Assembly (NCBI GenBank): GCA_036939975.1 | Contig: JALLPB010000511.1 | Location: 1 to 15,111 of the forward strand | Direction: 5' to 3' | Length of the DNA stretch: 15,111 nt | Source: Cyclostephanos tholiformis | Taxonomy: Eukaryota > Bacillariophyta > Thalassiosirophyceae > Thalassiosirales > Thalassiosiraceae | Part shown: in pieces, positions 1 to 8,377 of the stretch | How positions within the stretch are numbered: the first letter of the stretch is position 1 | Layout: every line of letters starts with the position of its first letter | Program-made: the position numbers and the translations under genes | The notes under the pieces: model-generated | What the model was told of the DNA's origin: nothing | What the model saw: the letters and a program-made list of their open reading frames with translations, nothing else | Database searches by the model: none

Positions 1-22
1 GGGGGAGGGGGGAACCTCCCCC
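1..22. repeat. Perfect 8-bp inverted repeat (GC hairpin)
   Basis: GGGGGAGG at 1-8 is the reverse complement of CCTCCCCC at 15-22, with a 6-nt GGGGAA loop. It could form a very stable stem. It lies at the window edge, so a larger structure may be cut off. No function is assigned. Confidence 0.6.
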
Positions 23-54
23 TTTGTGATAGGAAAAAGTACCAATGAGCTTTA

Positions 55-73
55 CATAACACTTTGTGTTATG
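55..73. repeat. Perfect 8-bp inverted repeat with 3-nt loop
   Basis: CATAACAC (55-62) and GTGTTATG (66-73) are exact reverse complements around a TTT loop. It lies about 100 bp upstream of the methyltransferase start codon. It could be part of the 5' leader, the promoter, or the 3' region of a gene further left. Nothing else is recognised in 1-169. Confidence 0.6.
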
Positions 74-169
74 GGCCTAGGCTAGTGGTACCATATTTTC
101 AGAGGAATTGCGTCCGTCCTCACTCCTCCTTCCTCTCCCAGGGGGAAAAAGGCAGGAGCACATAGGAGT

Positions 170-2533
170 ATGATTCGCGGCATCATGAACGCAATTATCA
201 AGATCGTCATCCCATCCTCTCCCCTCATCCTCATGTTATTATCATCGAACGTCATCCTCGCCCTCGCCTTCGTCGTCGAGTGGCATCATCCCTCATCACA
301 TCGTCCCGCCACCGCGTGCGCGTCCGCGACGTCGATCGCGCGGAGGGCGCCGACGAATTCCATACGCATCGTCGATGAGTCGCATCCCCCCTCGTCTTTC
401 CGTCGTGCGGCGGCGGCGGGGGGGGAGGGGGGGGAGGACGAAAACGATGCGCGTTTTGATCCGCTCGTCATATCCCTCCCGGAGGAGGAACGTGAGCGCG
501 TCGACGACCTAGTCGCCATGAGATCGGCGGCTCGTTGGGCGGGGAAATACGATGTTGCGGACGAATTGCGTGCACGAATCGAGGGCATGCGCTCGTTCGT
601 GACGTGGGATCGTATCCTCCGCGCGGCGGTGGCGGAGGAGGAGACGGCGACGCTGGGAGGAGGAGGAGGAGGGCGCATCGCCGACGGGAATGGCGAGGGA
701 AATCCACGCGATTTCATTGATGATGCGCGACGACGGCGGTGGCGGCGGGGCTGGGAAGATGACGTTAATGACGTCCATCATGGCCTGGAATGTAAGGTCG
801 TGCTTTACGACGCACCGAGATCGAAGGGGGGCGACTCGACGTGGCGCTTGATCCCGATTGGCGATCCAATGTTAGTGTTCGACGAAATCCCCTCCTCCTC
901 GGATGTCGATGACTCCGGTGACGACGATGACGACGATGTCCTGCGATTGGCACACATCGCCCTGGGCACTTCGGTCCATGCCTCCGAAAATGGCATGCGC
1001 GTAAACGTCGACAGATTGGACGATCTCGTTCGACGGGCATCGAAACGACTGAATGCGCTGAGAAGGAGGAGGGCACTGGTTTCATTCCTCCTTCCCCCTT
1101 CCGAAGTTGGACCGATGACGACGACGACGACGACGATGAAGACGAGTACATACGGAGGGGCCGGGGAACTGCACGGTCGCAAGGCCGCCGATGCCGCTTT
1201 GTGGTTCGCACTATCGGGCGTGAACGACGCGAAGCTGTACGATGACCTCGTCGAGATATCGACGTCGGAGCTACGTAGATTCGGCATGAATCCCGGCTGT
1301 CGACCGAAGGACGTATTGCACATTGTTGAGCGTATTGCCATGGCGGGGATCGGGGGTGGCAAATCCCGTTCGTCGCGAGACGGTGCGGGGGAATTGTATC
1401 GCGTGGCGGCCGATTGCTTAGAGGCAAAGATGATGGGAAAGGGTGGATTGGGCGATTCTACGCGACGTAGTCGCAATATGCACTATGATCCCGCCGACGA
1501 AGCTGAGGATGGTGGTATCAATTATGGCTATATCATATCGTCCCTCAGAAACAATACATTCGGCTTGCACTCGGATCGATCGTTATTGGGACTCTGGCGA
1601 TTCTCTACGAGGCAGAGAAAACAACGGGCGTTTTTTCGGGATGCCGCTCGTCATTTCGATGGCAAGTATAGGGAGTCATCATCATTGAATGGTGCTGCAT
1701 CATCGAGATCATCATCTGGTGGGGAGGATGTTAGCAATATTGATGAATACGATTGGGCGTCAATGTTCAAGGATCCATCCCGACCGTTGGTAGTAGATGT
1801 CGGCTGTGGGATGGGCGTTTCACTTCTTGGTTTGACGTCCGGATCGCAGGTCGTTCAAAATTACGACGAATTACGAATCAATTGGGGGGAATGCAACTTC
1901 ATCGGTGTGGATCTCAGTCGTCTCGCCGTGGGATACGCGCAATGCGTACGCTCCAGGTGGGGCATGGAAGGATGCTTGACGTTCGTGGTCGACTCGGCGG
2001 AGAATTGCCTAACTGAGATCGGCGAATCATATCCTGGCGTGGTGGCCATGGTCATGTTGCAATTCCCAACGCCTTATCGATTTCGAGATGAATCCGACGA
2101 AGGATACAGCACGAGCAATGATGACGACGCATCGTCCTCGGCGGCTCGGAGAGGCTACAATTCGCAACTTCCAGAACGTGCCGCGAGCGACGATTTTATG
2201 GTCACGGAGAACTTGCTATCTCGGGTTCGTGCTATATTATCAAAAGAGGACGGCGGTCGATTGCTCATTCAATCCAATTGCGAGGACGTCGCTGTTCACA
2301 TGAGGAATGTTGCGACTAAGAGAGCGGGTTTTAGTTCGGTCTCAGTTTTACATCCGGTGACATCACTGGACATAGCCACGCAAAGGACTCGGAGGTGGGT
2401 TGACGCGGGAGGCGAGAGAGCTATCGGGACATTCTGGAGCGCGAAGCCGTTGCTTCCATTATGTGGAAGGACAGAAACGGAGGTCGCCTGCTTGATTGAT
2501 GGAAAGCCAGTACACAGGTGTTTACTACTATAG
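170..2533 (+). CDS. TrmB-like SAM-dependent methyltransferase, probably plastid-targeted
   Basis: This is an intronless 787-aa reading frame. The C-terminal third (about residues 535-720) is a class I SAM methyltransferase of the tRNA (guanine-N7)-methyltransferase (TrmB) type. Motif I is VDVGCGMG (542-549), the acidic strand is FIGVDL (577-582), and the TrmB-like signature is QFPTPYRF (631-638). Canonical TrmB has a DPWPK-type motif there, so the substrate may differ or be a tRNA in the organelle. The N-terminus has a hydrophobic segment ending in LALAF (30-34), resembling a diatom plastid signal peptide. Residues 112-139 (KYDVADELRARIE region) resemble the DALR-type helix of cysteinyl-tRNA synthetase-like proteins or a UvrB/UvrC helix. 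Much of 150-450 is low complexity (Gly, Asp and Thr runs) and unassigned. A second in-frame ATG lies at 185. The methyltransferase fold is firm; the exact substrate is not. Confidence 0.82.
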   Translation: MIRGIMNAIIKIVIPSSPLILMLLSSNVILALAFVVEWHHPSSHRPATACASATSIARRAPTNSIRIVDESHPPSSFRRAAAAGGEGGEDENDARFDPLVISLPEEERERVDDLVAMRSAARWAGKYDVADELRARIEGMRSFVTWDRILRAAVAEEETATLGGGGGGRIADGNGEGNPRDFIDDARRRRWRRGWEDDVNDVHHGLECKVVLYDAPRSKGGDSTWRLIPIGDPMLVFDEIPSSSDVDDSGDDDDDDVLRLAHIALGTSVHASENGMRVNVDRLDDLVRRASKRLNALRRRRALVSFLLPPSEVGPMTTTTTTMKTSTYGGAGELHGRKAADAALWFALSGVNDAKLYDDLVEISTSELRRFGMNPGCRPKDVLHIVERIAMAGIGGGKSRSSRDGAGELYRVAADCLEAKMMGKGGLGDSTRRSRNMHYDPADEAEDGGINYGYIISSLRNNTFGLHSDRSLLGLWRFSTRQRKQRAFFRDAARHFDGKYRESSSLNGAASSRSSSGGEDVSNIDEYDWASMFKDPSRPLVVDVGCGMGVSLLGLTSGSQVVQNYDELRINWGECNFIGVDLSRLAVGYAQCVRSRWGMEGCLTFVVDSAENCLTEIGESYPGVVAMVMLQFPTPYRFRDESDEGYSTSNDDDASSSAARRGYNSQLPERAASDDFMVTENLLSRVRAILSKEDGGRLLIQSNCEDVAVHMRNVATKRAGFSSVSVLHPVTSLDIATQRTRRWVDAGGERAIGTFWSAKPLLPLCGRTETEVACLIDGKPVHRCLLL
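1117..1134 (+). repeat. Short (GAC)6 trinucleotide run
   Basis: Six GAC units lie inside the methyltransferase gene and are read as a threonine run (about residues 317-322). A related imperfect GAC/GAT tract near 920-940 gives an aspartate run. Both keep the reading frame and look like low-complexity linkers. Confidence 0.6.
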
Positions 2534-2581
2534 CAGCATCATGATGTGAGCCGATCAGAATGAGTTATAATAACGTTAATA

Positions 2582-2610
2582 ATACATCGCATTCTAACAT
2601 ACATCGCATT
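2582..2610. repeat. 12-nt direct repeat in a convergent 3' region
   Basis: ATACATCGCATT occurs at 2582-2593 and again at 2599-2610. It lies in the 98 bp between the ends of the convergent methyltransferase and protease genes, so it is probably in both 3' UTRs. No function is assigned. Confidence 0.5.
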
Positions 2611-2631
2611 AAACTAAGAACGATTCGTAGC

Positions 2632-4422
2632 CTATCTAAAAATTGAGGTCACGTCGCCGACGGCGGTACCGAACGAGATGAAAAGCAAGATAGTCAGTGC
2701 CGCTGCATTTATCCCCTCTTGGACTCGCTGGTCGATGCGACGGCCCACCACTGCTTCAGCTAACACAAACGCTAGCTGCCCGCCATCTAGGGCCGGCAGC
2801 GGCAGCGAGTTCACGACCGCAAGGTTGATGCTGATGGAGGCCGCGAAGGCGATGATCGCCCATATGTCCGAGGTCCCGACCACTTCCGCACCCGTCCTCA
2901 CCACACCGATCGGTCCTTGACGAAGATAGCGTCAGCAAATGCAAATGCGAAAGAGCAGCTAACACAATTTCGAACTCACCGGACATGCTCGTGCCCACCG
3001 GCACGCCCTTGCCGAAGAGGATGCCTATAAGCAAGCCGAAGATGGATCTGGCCGTTTCCGACGTAAGGTCGTATACCGCCGTCCCGGCCTTGATCATGGC
3101 ATCCACGACGGACGACGCGCGGATCATGTCGGTACGTTTGTAGTTCGGAGATAGCATGACACCGATCGACGCCAATCCGTCCGTGTTCCTCCTTGGATAG
3201 ACTGATATCTCGTCTGTTTTTCCCATACCATCGTTGTTCCGTCCATGCACGATAGTAAGCTTGACGCTCTCGCCATCGGGAGTCTCGCGGATGGTGGAGA
3301 TGACGTTCGATATCTCCCTTTGTGACGCCCACACGCCGGGCTTGGAATCGAAGTCGGCGGCGGGGGCCAACCCGATGACGTCGTTCACGCTCAGGATAAC
3401 ATCGCCCTGCCTCAGCAGGCCATATGATGGACTGTCCTTACCGGGACTTTCGCTCACTACCGCCCCCCTCTCGAACACAGGACTTGGCAGTCCCCTCCCC
3501 CACGACAATTCCCCGAAATAACAAGCGAACGCTAGGAGGATGTTGAATACCACCCCGCCCGACAGGACGATTGCGCGCTGGTGCCACGGTCGATTTTGGA
3601 GGAGGTTCGGATCGTCGTAGTAGTCGATGATGGGGTCCGACGCCGCCGCCCTCAGAATCGCCAGCTTGTCGTATTCGTCCCCGCTCGACCCTACCTCGTC
3701 CTCGACGTTCTTTTTATTGGCAACCCAAGGCAGGACATTCCACCAGGACGCATCGTTCCTGTTCTTTCCGAATTTATTCGATCGCGACTCTTTCATTTCC
3801 TCCTCAGCCCGTCGAAGCTGTTCTTCCACCCGCCTCGTTTGCCACCGCTTCAACGATCCCAGCGACGCAACATTTAACACGAATGACGCGGCAGCCATGT
3901 ACTCCAATGCTCTCTCCACCGGCGTGGATCCCTCGATTCTCATCGATCGTGCCTCGTTCCTCGCCCTGCGCGCGAGGTCTTCCCCCTCGAATGCCAACGT
4001 TCGGTTGTAATTCTCCGGAAAACGAACGTAGCCCCCGAGGGGCACCGCCCGGAGGCTGAATTCGATCCCGTCCTCATCCCCCCCCTCACCCCCCCCCCCG
4101 ACGTCGACGATCCTCTCGAGGACGTACCCCCCGCCGTCGATGGGCCTGCGCCTCATCCCCAACAGGCGCGGGCCGACGCCGACGCTGAATTCGTCGACCC
4201 TCATCCCCAACGTTCGAGCGGCGAGGAAGTGACCGGCCTCGTGCACGAGTATCACGAATGCCAGGACCGACACGCTCCCCACGGGGGATGCGATGGCGGA
4301 TACGACATCGGCGGTGTCGGCGAATGCGTCGAGGGCGGTACCACTCGTCGTCCCCCCATCGAACAGGTCGATGTCGCGAATTGGCGGGACCACCGGCGCC
4401 AACGGCGATCGTCCTCGGGCGA

Positions 4423-4454
<32 letters not shown>

Positions 4455-4564
4455 ACGTGTCGTCCGACGTCGTGCCGTCGCGGCGGCGGTTGGAACGAGG
4501 TCGATGGGGCGGATAGCAGTGACAGCGATTGCAGCAGGCCGATAATAACCTTGGATATCCTCAT
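2632..4564 (-). CDS. RseP/ARASP-type site-2 zinc metalloprotease (M50), plastid-targeted
   Basis: Intramembrane protease of the RseP/ARASP family, which cuts membrane proteins within the bilayer. Exons on the minus strand are 4564-2980 and 2915-2632, with a 64-bp GT-AG phase 1 intron (2979-2916). The spliced protein is 622 aa. The zinc site is HEAGH (108-112) in a hydrophobic segment. Downstream are a second membrane segment (about 328-350), one PDZ-like domain (about 366-460), the family's GPIG motif (529-532) formed exactly across the splice, and the third zinc ligand in PLPALDGG (D572). A final membrane helix follows near 590-612. The N-terminus has a signal-like segment followed by STSF-QP, typical of plastid import in diatoms. 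Oddities are a long charged, coiled-coil-like insert (about 190-300) before the PDZ domain, and a serine run encoded by a trinucleotide repeat. Chloroplast membrane location is inferred. Confidence 0.9.
2916..2979 (-). other. 64-bp intron of the site-2 protease gene
   Basis: The donor is GTGAGT (first base 2979) and the acceptor ends in CAAG (last base 2916), phase 1. Splicing is required: unspliced, the reading frame misses the LPALDGG zinc-ligand segment, while splicing restores SGPIGVV and continues into it. Confidence 0.9.
4423..4452. repeat. (ACG)10 microsatellite
   Basis: Ten perfect ACG units on the plus strand are read on the minus strand as TCG serine codons in the protease N-terminus, just after the presumed plastid signal. 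Length changes here would keep frame in a tolerant transit-peptide region. Confidence 0.8.
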
Positions 4565-5114
4565 CCTGCGGGTATTTTACTCAAGAGAGATTACTATTAT
4601 TATTTTGTGTATTGTTAATTCGCAGATAACCTCTCGTCAACGATGATGAGTCAGGGAACGTAAGGTATTAAAAATCACCATAGGTAGTAAGTATGTATGG
4701 TAGTATTACTGATATCCGAACAATTGATGCGTTTGTTCTCTCAGATGTAGTCATATCCTCTGAGGTTGAGGGAAACGATGAACTAAAACTACAAAATATA
4801 GTGTTAAAAACTATGAATTTGTAGTTAATTACTATGAAACTTAGAAACTAAAAGTATTAACAAAACTATGTTCCAAACAACCTTCTTATTGATTACTAAT
4901 ATGATTACTACTACTCCTGTTTCTAAGTCGTATTCTAAAGGCCCATTGTTTTTGCAAATGAATTCAGCTTCCAATCTCTTCCATCTCCTCATTCACATCC
5001 TCGTCATCATTTCCATCTGAATCTCCTACTTCCTCGAGCTCAATAGCATAATATCATACTCCTACCTAGGTATTATTGCCTCTCTCCTGGTTGCGATACA
5101 AAAAAACATCAAAC
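4565..5114. other. Divergent intergenic region, AT-rich
   Basis: This is the shared upstream region of the protease (-) and peptidyl-tRNA hydrolase (+) genes. No coding signal was seen. It holds a TGAGTCA bZIP-type site (4647-4653), an inverted repeat AACTACAAA (4787-4795) / TTTGTAGTT (4818-4826), and loose repeats of AAAACTATG between 4807 and 4870. A pyrimidine-rich tract lies at about 4970-5035. Promoter elements cannot be placed with confidence. Confidence 0.5.
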
Positions 5115-5952
5115 ATGCTATGGCCACAGCATCCTATCGCCTACTTCGTGGCCGGGATGCTTGTGCCAACAATGTCATATTTCTTTCTGGCGCGGACCGG
5201 AGCTAAGAATGATGCCGCGAAAGTAAATCAATGCTATGATGACGTCGATGACTGCGACAGCAACAGCGATGACGACAATTGTGCATCCCCATTAGTCGAT
5301 GCAGTCAGTCAGAGTGCATCGTGGTCGATACACGATGCTCCTTACAAAATGGTTCTTTGCGTAAATACATCCCTCGGGATGGGCAAAGGTGAGTTACGAC
5401 GATCACCTCTGAATCCGAAGCACTCCCGGCCTAATATGTTGTAATTTGCGTCAAGATCGATTGCAATATACCAATGGGAGTATAGAAAAATGCCTTTCAC
5501 CAACAACTCGAGAATTTCTGTGTAATGAATTCTCGAGCATAGTATGCTCGGTATATCATATTGATATCGAGGCTTCCTGCTAGGTCGCTTCCGTAATACA
5601 TGCAGCACATTTTTTCACTAATGAGAGTTCATACGCCGCATTACATTTAGGTAAAATTGCCGCTCAATGTGGACATGCAGCAGTTGGATGCTACAAGCGA
5701 GCTCTGAAACTATGCCCGTCAGCGCTATCGGCGTGGGAAAGGACGGGTTGTGCAAAAATCGCCGTTAAGTGCCCGACTGAAGAAGAAATGCATGCGATTC
5801 TGGAGAAAGCTAAGACCAAGGGTATTCCTGTATACTTAGTTGAGGATGCCGGCAGGACACAAATTGCAGCAGGATCACAGACTGTATTAGGGATGGGGCC
5901 AGCTCCAGTTCGTGTTTTTGAAGATGTGACTTCCCACTTGAAGCTGATGTGA
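5115..5952 (+). CDS. PTH2: Peptidyl-tRNA hydrolase 2 with N-terminal membrane anchor
   Basis: This enzyme family frees tRNA from peptidyl-tRNA that has dropped off the ribosome. Exons are 5115-5388 and 5651-5952, with a 262-bp phase 1 intron, giving 191 aa. The splice joins GMGKG to KIAAQCGHAAVG, which is the family's core motif. Key residues are H100 and the DAGRTQI segment (D157 onward). The Pth2 fold spans about residues 77-191. Residues 8-27 form a likely membrane helix, followed by an acidic linker rich in Asp and Ser (40-60). The layout matches animal PTRH2, which is anchored in the mitochondrial outer membrane. The target membrane here is unknown. The ATG at 5115 was chosen because the only earlier in-frame start is a TTG. 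The gene converges with the SNARE-fusion gene, 229 bp away. Confidence 0.93.
5389..5650 (+). other. PTH2: 262-bp intron of PTH2, the longest in the window
   Basis: The donor is GTGAGT and the acceptor is CATTTAG, phase 1. It is about three times longer than most of the other introns here and holds the nested inverted repeats at 5507-5550. A short antisense reading frame across it has no recognisable content. Confidence 0.9.
5507..5550. repeat. Nested inverted repeats inside the PTH2 intron
   Basis: CTCGAGAATT (5507-5516) pairs with AATTCTCGAG (5528-5537) around an 11-nt loop. The right arm overlaps a second palindrome, CGAGCATA (5534-5541) / TATGCTCG (5543-5550), with a one-base centre. The two stems share bases and cannot form fully at once. 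Confidence 0.7.
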
Positions 5953-6145
5953 TACTTATCTGATGTTAACTGTTTTAATCAATCCTGATATCTTAGTTTC
6001 CACAATCAACATAAGGATAACCCGATTAGAATTCGGAGGAAACGCCAAAATCTCTCAAGGTAATACAACAATAATATTCAAAACAACCTAAAATGTAGAA
6101 GTTCCAAATCGGTTTTGACTGACGTCAATTTCAAGTCATTTTGCT

Positions 6146-6161
6146 CCCCCCCCCCCCCCCC
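6146..6161 (+). repeat. Poly-C run of 16
   Basis: Sixteen consecutive C bases lie in the 229-bp convergent 3' region between PTH2 and the SNARE-fusion gene, close to the latter's stop codon. The rest of 5953-6181 shows no gene. The length is prone to sequencing error and to real slippage. Confidence 0.8.
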
Positions 6162-6181
6162 TCTCGCCAAACTAATGCCAG

Positions 6182-8377
6182 TTACCTAATCCCATAGGCG
6201 TCTGCCTTCTTCTTGGTTTTTTCCTTAATCTGCTTTGTCATTTCAGCAAAACTTGATGCATCGCTATGAAGTTCGGTAGTTTTACATTCCAGTCGCTTAA
6301 GGTTGTCACCTCTCTCACGGAGAGCATTCATTCCTTTTGCAATCGCTGTGCTGGCATCCTTTGTCTTGGTATATGTTTTCTCGCGATATGTTGGCTTTGA
6401 TTCATTCTTCAATCTCTTCTGTTCTTCGAGTGCACTTTTGAAAAGTTCCTCAGATGAATTCCTGGTTGCACCATTTTTCTCCAGTAATTTGATCACATCA
6501 GCGCTTTCGGGCAGCACAGCTGCAGCAAATGACAATTCATTTCAGGAATCCACGCAATAAAAATAATAAGCCAGCAGCGAACAAATAAGAATGACTTACC
6601 GTGATCTAGGGGGGTCCTGCCGTCGTCGTCTTGTAAATTCACTCTCGCTCGATATTGTAGCAGCACCTTCACAATATCCATTCGGCCAAGGATGACAGCG
6701 TAATGCAATGCAGTGTATCCATGATACTCATCCTGATCATTGATGTTCCATCCTCGAGAAGGGTTGGCGAGTTGTCTTTCTAAACCTGCTAAGTCACCAA
6801 TGCAAACCAAGGAGAAAAGAGATGCTCGGACAAGTCGATGCTGCCAGCCAGGCAGCGATCTGAGTTTCGTTTCTTCGTTGGAACCGTTATCGGCCCTCAT
6901 CTGGATTGATTTCACAAGGCAAGTACGGAATGCATCTACCCATGCGCTACAATGCTCTGCCTTGGAACAAACAACGATCAGGGGAGTCGCCCTGCCCTTG
7001 ATGAATACTGCAAATACGAGATCGGCCCAACTTGAGTTTGCATACAAATTTGTAGATTCACTGTAACAAAAATTGACCCATTCCAATTTCTGAATGTCCG
7101 ACAAGGGAAACGCGAATTCTACCTTTGGCTCGACCTTAGAGCCTGAAATGCTCCTTTTGATCCTTTCACCCAATGAGCCCAGAGTCCACCTTTTCTCCTC
7201 CTTTTTTGGCTTCAAATTATTCATCACAGATTGAAATTCGTCGAAATTAATAAGACCATCGCCATCTTCATCAAATCGATCGAAGATATCACTCAGTGCA
7301 CTTTCAGAGATGGGGACACCCATCCCCTTAAACACTTCTTTGAGCTCGCCTGACAAAAGCATGACCATGTTAGAGAGATCGTGTTTTCCACTAAAATCAT
7401 GAAACAAATGCCCCACCCTTATTACTCACAACGGTCCAGAGCTAAACAGATCGATTGCAATTAAAATGAAAATGTCAAATTTGGAGCGAAGAAAATCACG
7501 AGCCAACTATTTTACCTCAACTTACAACCACTTCCGTCGGTATCAATTGCGTTGAACCGATCTTCGAGTTGCCTCAAGTTCAGATATTCTGGATTTTCCG
7601 AGTTTATCGCGAATAGAGTATACAAAAGGGAGCTAAGTTCCGTTCTAGAAAGAAGGAAGTGATGGGTGAAAAGCATCAACTCCCTCTCATGGCCGGCATC
7701 GAAGAGAATTGGACCACGCTTCAAGAGTACTGATTTTACGTCGTGATCCCCGGGTGAGAAAATGGTATCGATTGTCTTTTTCGTGGTTCCTTGATCCGGA
7801 CCATCCTGCAACAGGTCGCAACAGTTTATACGCAGCAGAAAAAATAAAGCAAATTTAATCATTAACAAGTGCACGAATATTGTTGGATACAACTCACATA
7901 CAAACACCGAGCTTCATTATCGTTTAAGTCCAGAAAATTCGCTATTGCCTTCAACTCCCTTTGTTCCCATATTTCGGGGAAATAATATCGGCTGAAAACT
8001 GTCTCCCTACTGAGTCGAATATTCCATGCTCGAATGTCACGCTGCTCACCCGGAGTTAATGATGAGAATGAAACATGATAACCACTGGAACCGGACCCAG
8101 AGTCCTCGAAGGTGTCGTTCTCTTCACTGTCGTCAAAATCGTCCTCGTCAATACCAATACCACCCGTTAGGGAACTCAAGTTCCTCGTGGAGATGGTCTG
8201 TGACTTTAAGAACAAACTTTCCAACGAAAGGCGTTTATCAGGGACGGCGAACGAGCTTCGAAAATCCGACCACAAGCTGAGATCCATGGCAGCGAGAGTC
8301 GTTAAGTCATTCTCTATTTCTGCCGTAGAGTCGTCGTCCGAAACGTCGCCGTGATCTCGGGCTTCATTGGGAATCAT
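6182..8377 (-). CDS. EF-hand / split-PH-like / ankyrin / R-SNARE fusion protein
   Basis: Five exons on the minus strand: 8377-7898, 7805-7526, 7441-7430 (12 nt), 7349-6600 and 6519-6182, giving 619 aa. Residues 1-160 are acidic and unassigned. Residues 183-215 look like the first strands of a PH domain and 331-403 like its second half, ending in a Trp-containing helix (W394). Between them are two EF-hand loops (248-259 and 284-295) with good calcium ligands. Ankyrin-type repeats cover about 425-525 (GYTALHYAV, DGRTPLDHAV). The C-terminal helix (about 560-611) matches an R-SNARE, with R577 as the zero-layer arginine and layers L581, L584, T588, L591, A595, F598, T602, I605. No membrane segment follows, as in tomosyn. 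The role is inferred to be a calcium- and lipid-responsive regulator of vesicle fusion. The start is the first in-frame ATG; a GTG lies upstream at 8494. Confidence 0.8.
7430..7441 (-). other. 12-nt microexon completing EF-hand 1
   Basis: CTCTGGACCGTT is flanked by an acceptor GTTTAG and a donor GTGAGT, between introns of 84 bp (7442-7525) and 80 bp (7350-7429). Including it keeps phase 1 on both sides and yields the loop DTDGSGSLDRCE, a textbook EF-hand with glutamate at position 12. Skipping it also keeps frame but removes loop residues. Confidence 0.85.

Noticed and set aside
765..1476. Two long minus-strand open frames of 220 and 223 codons across the methyltransferase gene.
   Set aside because: They are shadows of a GC-rich coding strand, full of Ser/Arg/Pro runs, with no recognisable domain.
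4229..4646. Three overlapping plus-strand frames opposite the protease N-terminus.
   Set aside because: They arise from the ACG repeat and GC-rich plastid-signal region of the protease gene and contain only repeat-derived residues.
5076..5114. TTG-initiated N-terminal extension of PTH2.
   Set aside because: Eukaryotic translation would start at the ATG at 5115, which directly begins the membrane anchor.
6120..6127. TGACGTCA palindrome, resembling a CRE / CO2-cAMP-response site.
   Set aside because: It lies between two convergent 3' ends, not upstream of a gene. The same octamer also occurs by chance in the synthetase coding region (11226-11233).
7350..7416. Reading the exon upstream as coding through 7416 (protein starting MGHLFHDFSGK).
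   Set aside because: This segment is better explained as intron: a TTTTGTCAG acceptor at 7350 keeps phase with the 12-nt exon and gives a canonical EF-hand, while the read-through version breaks the loop.
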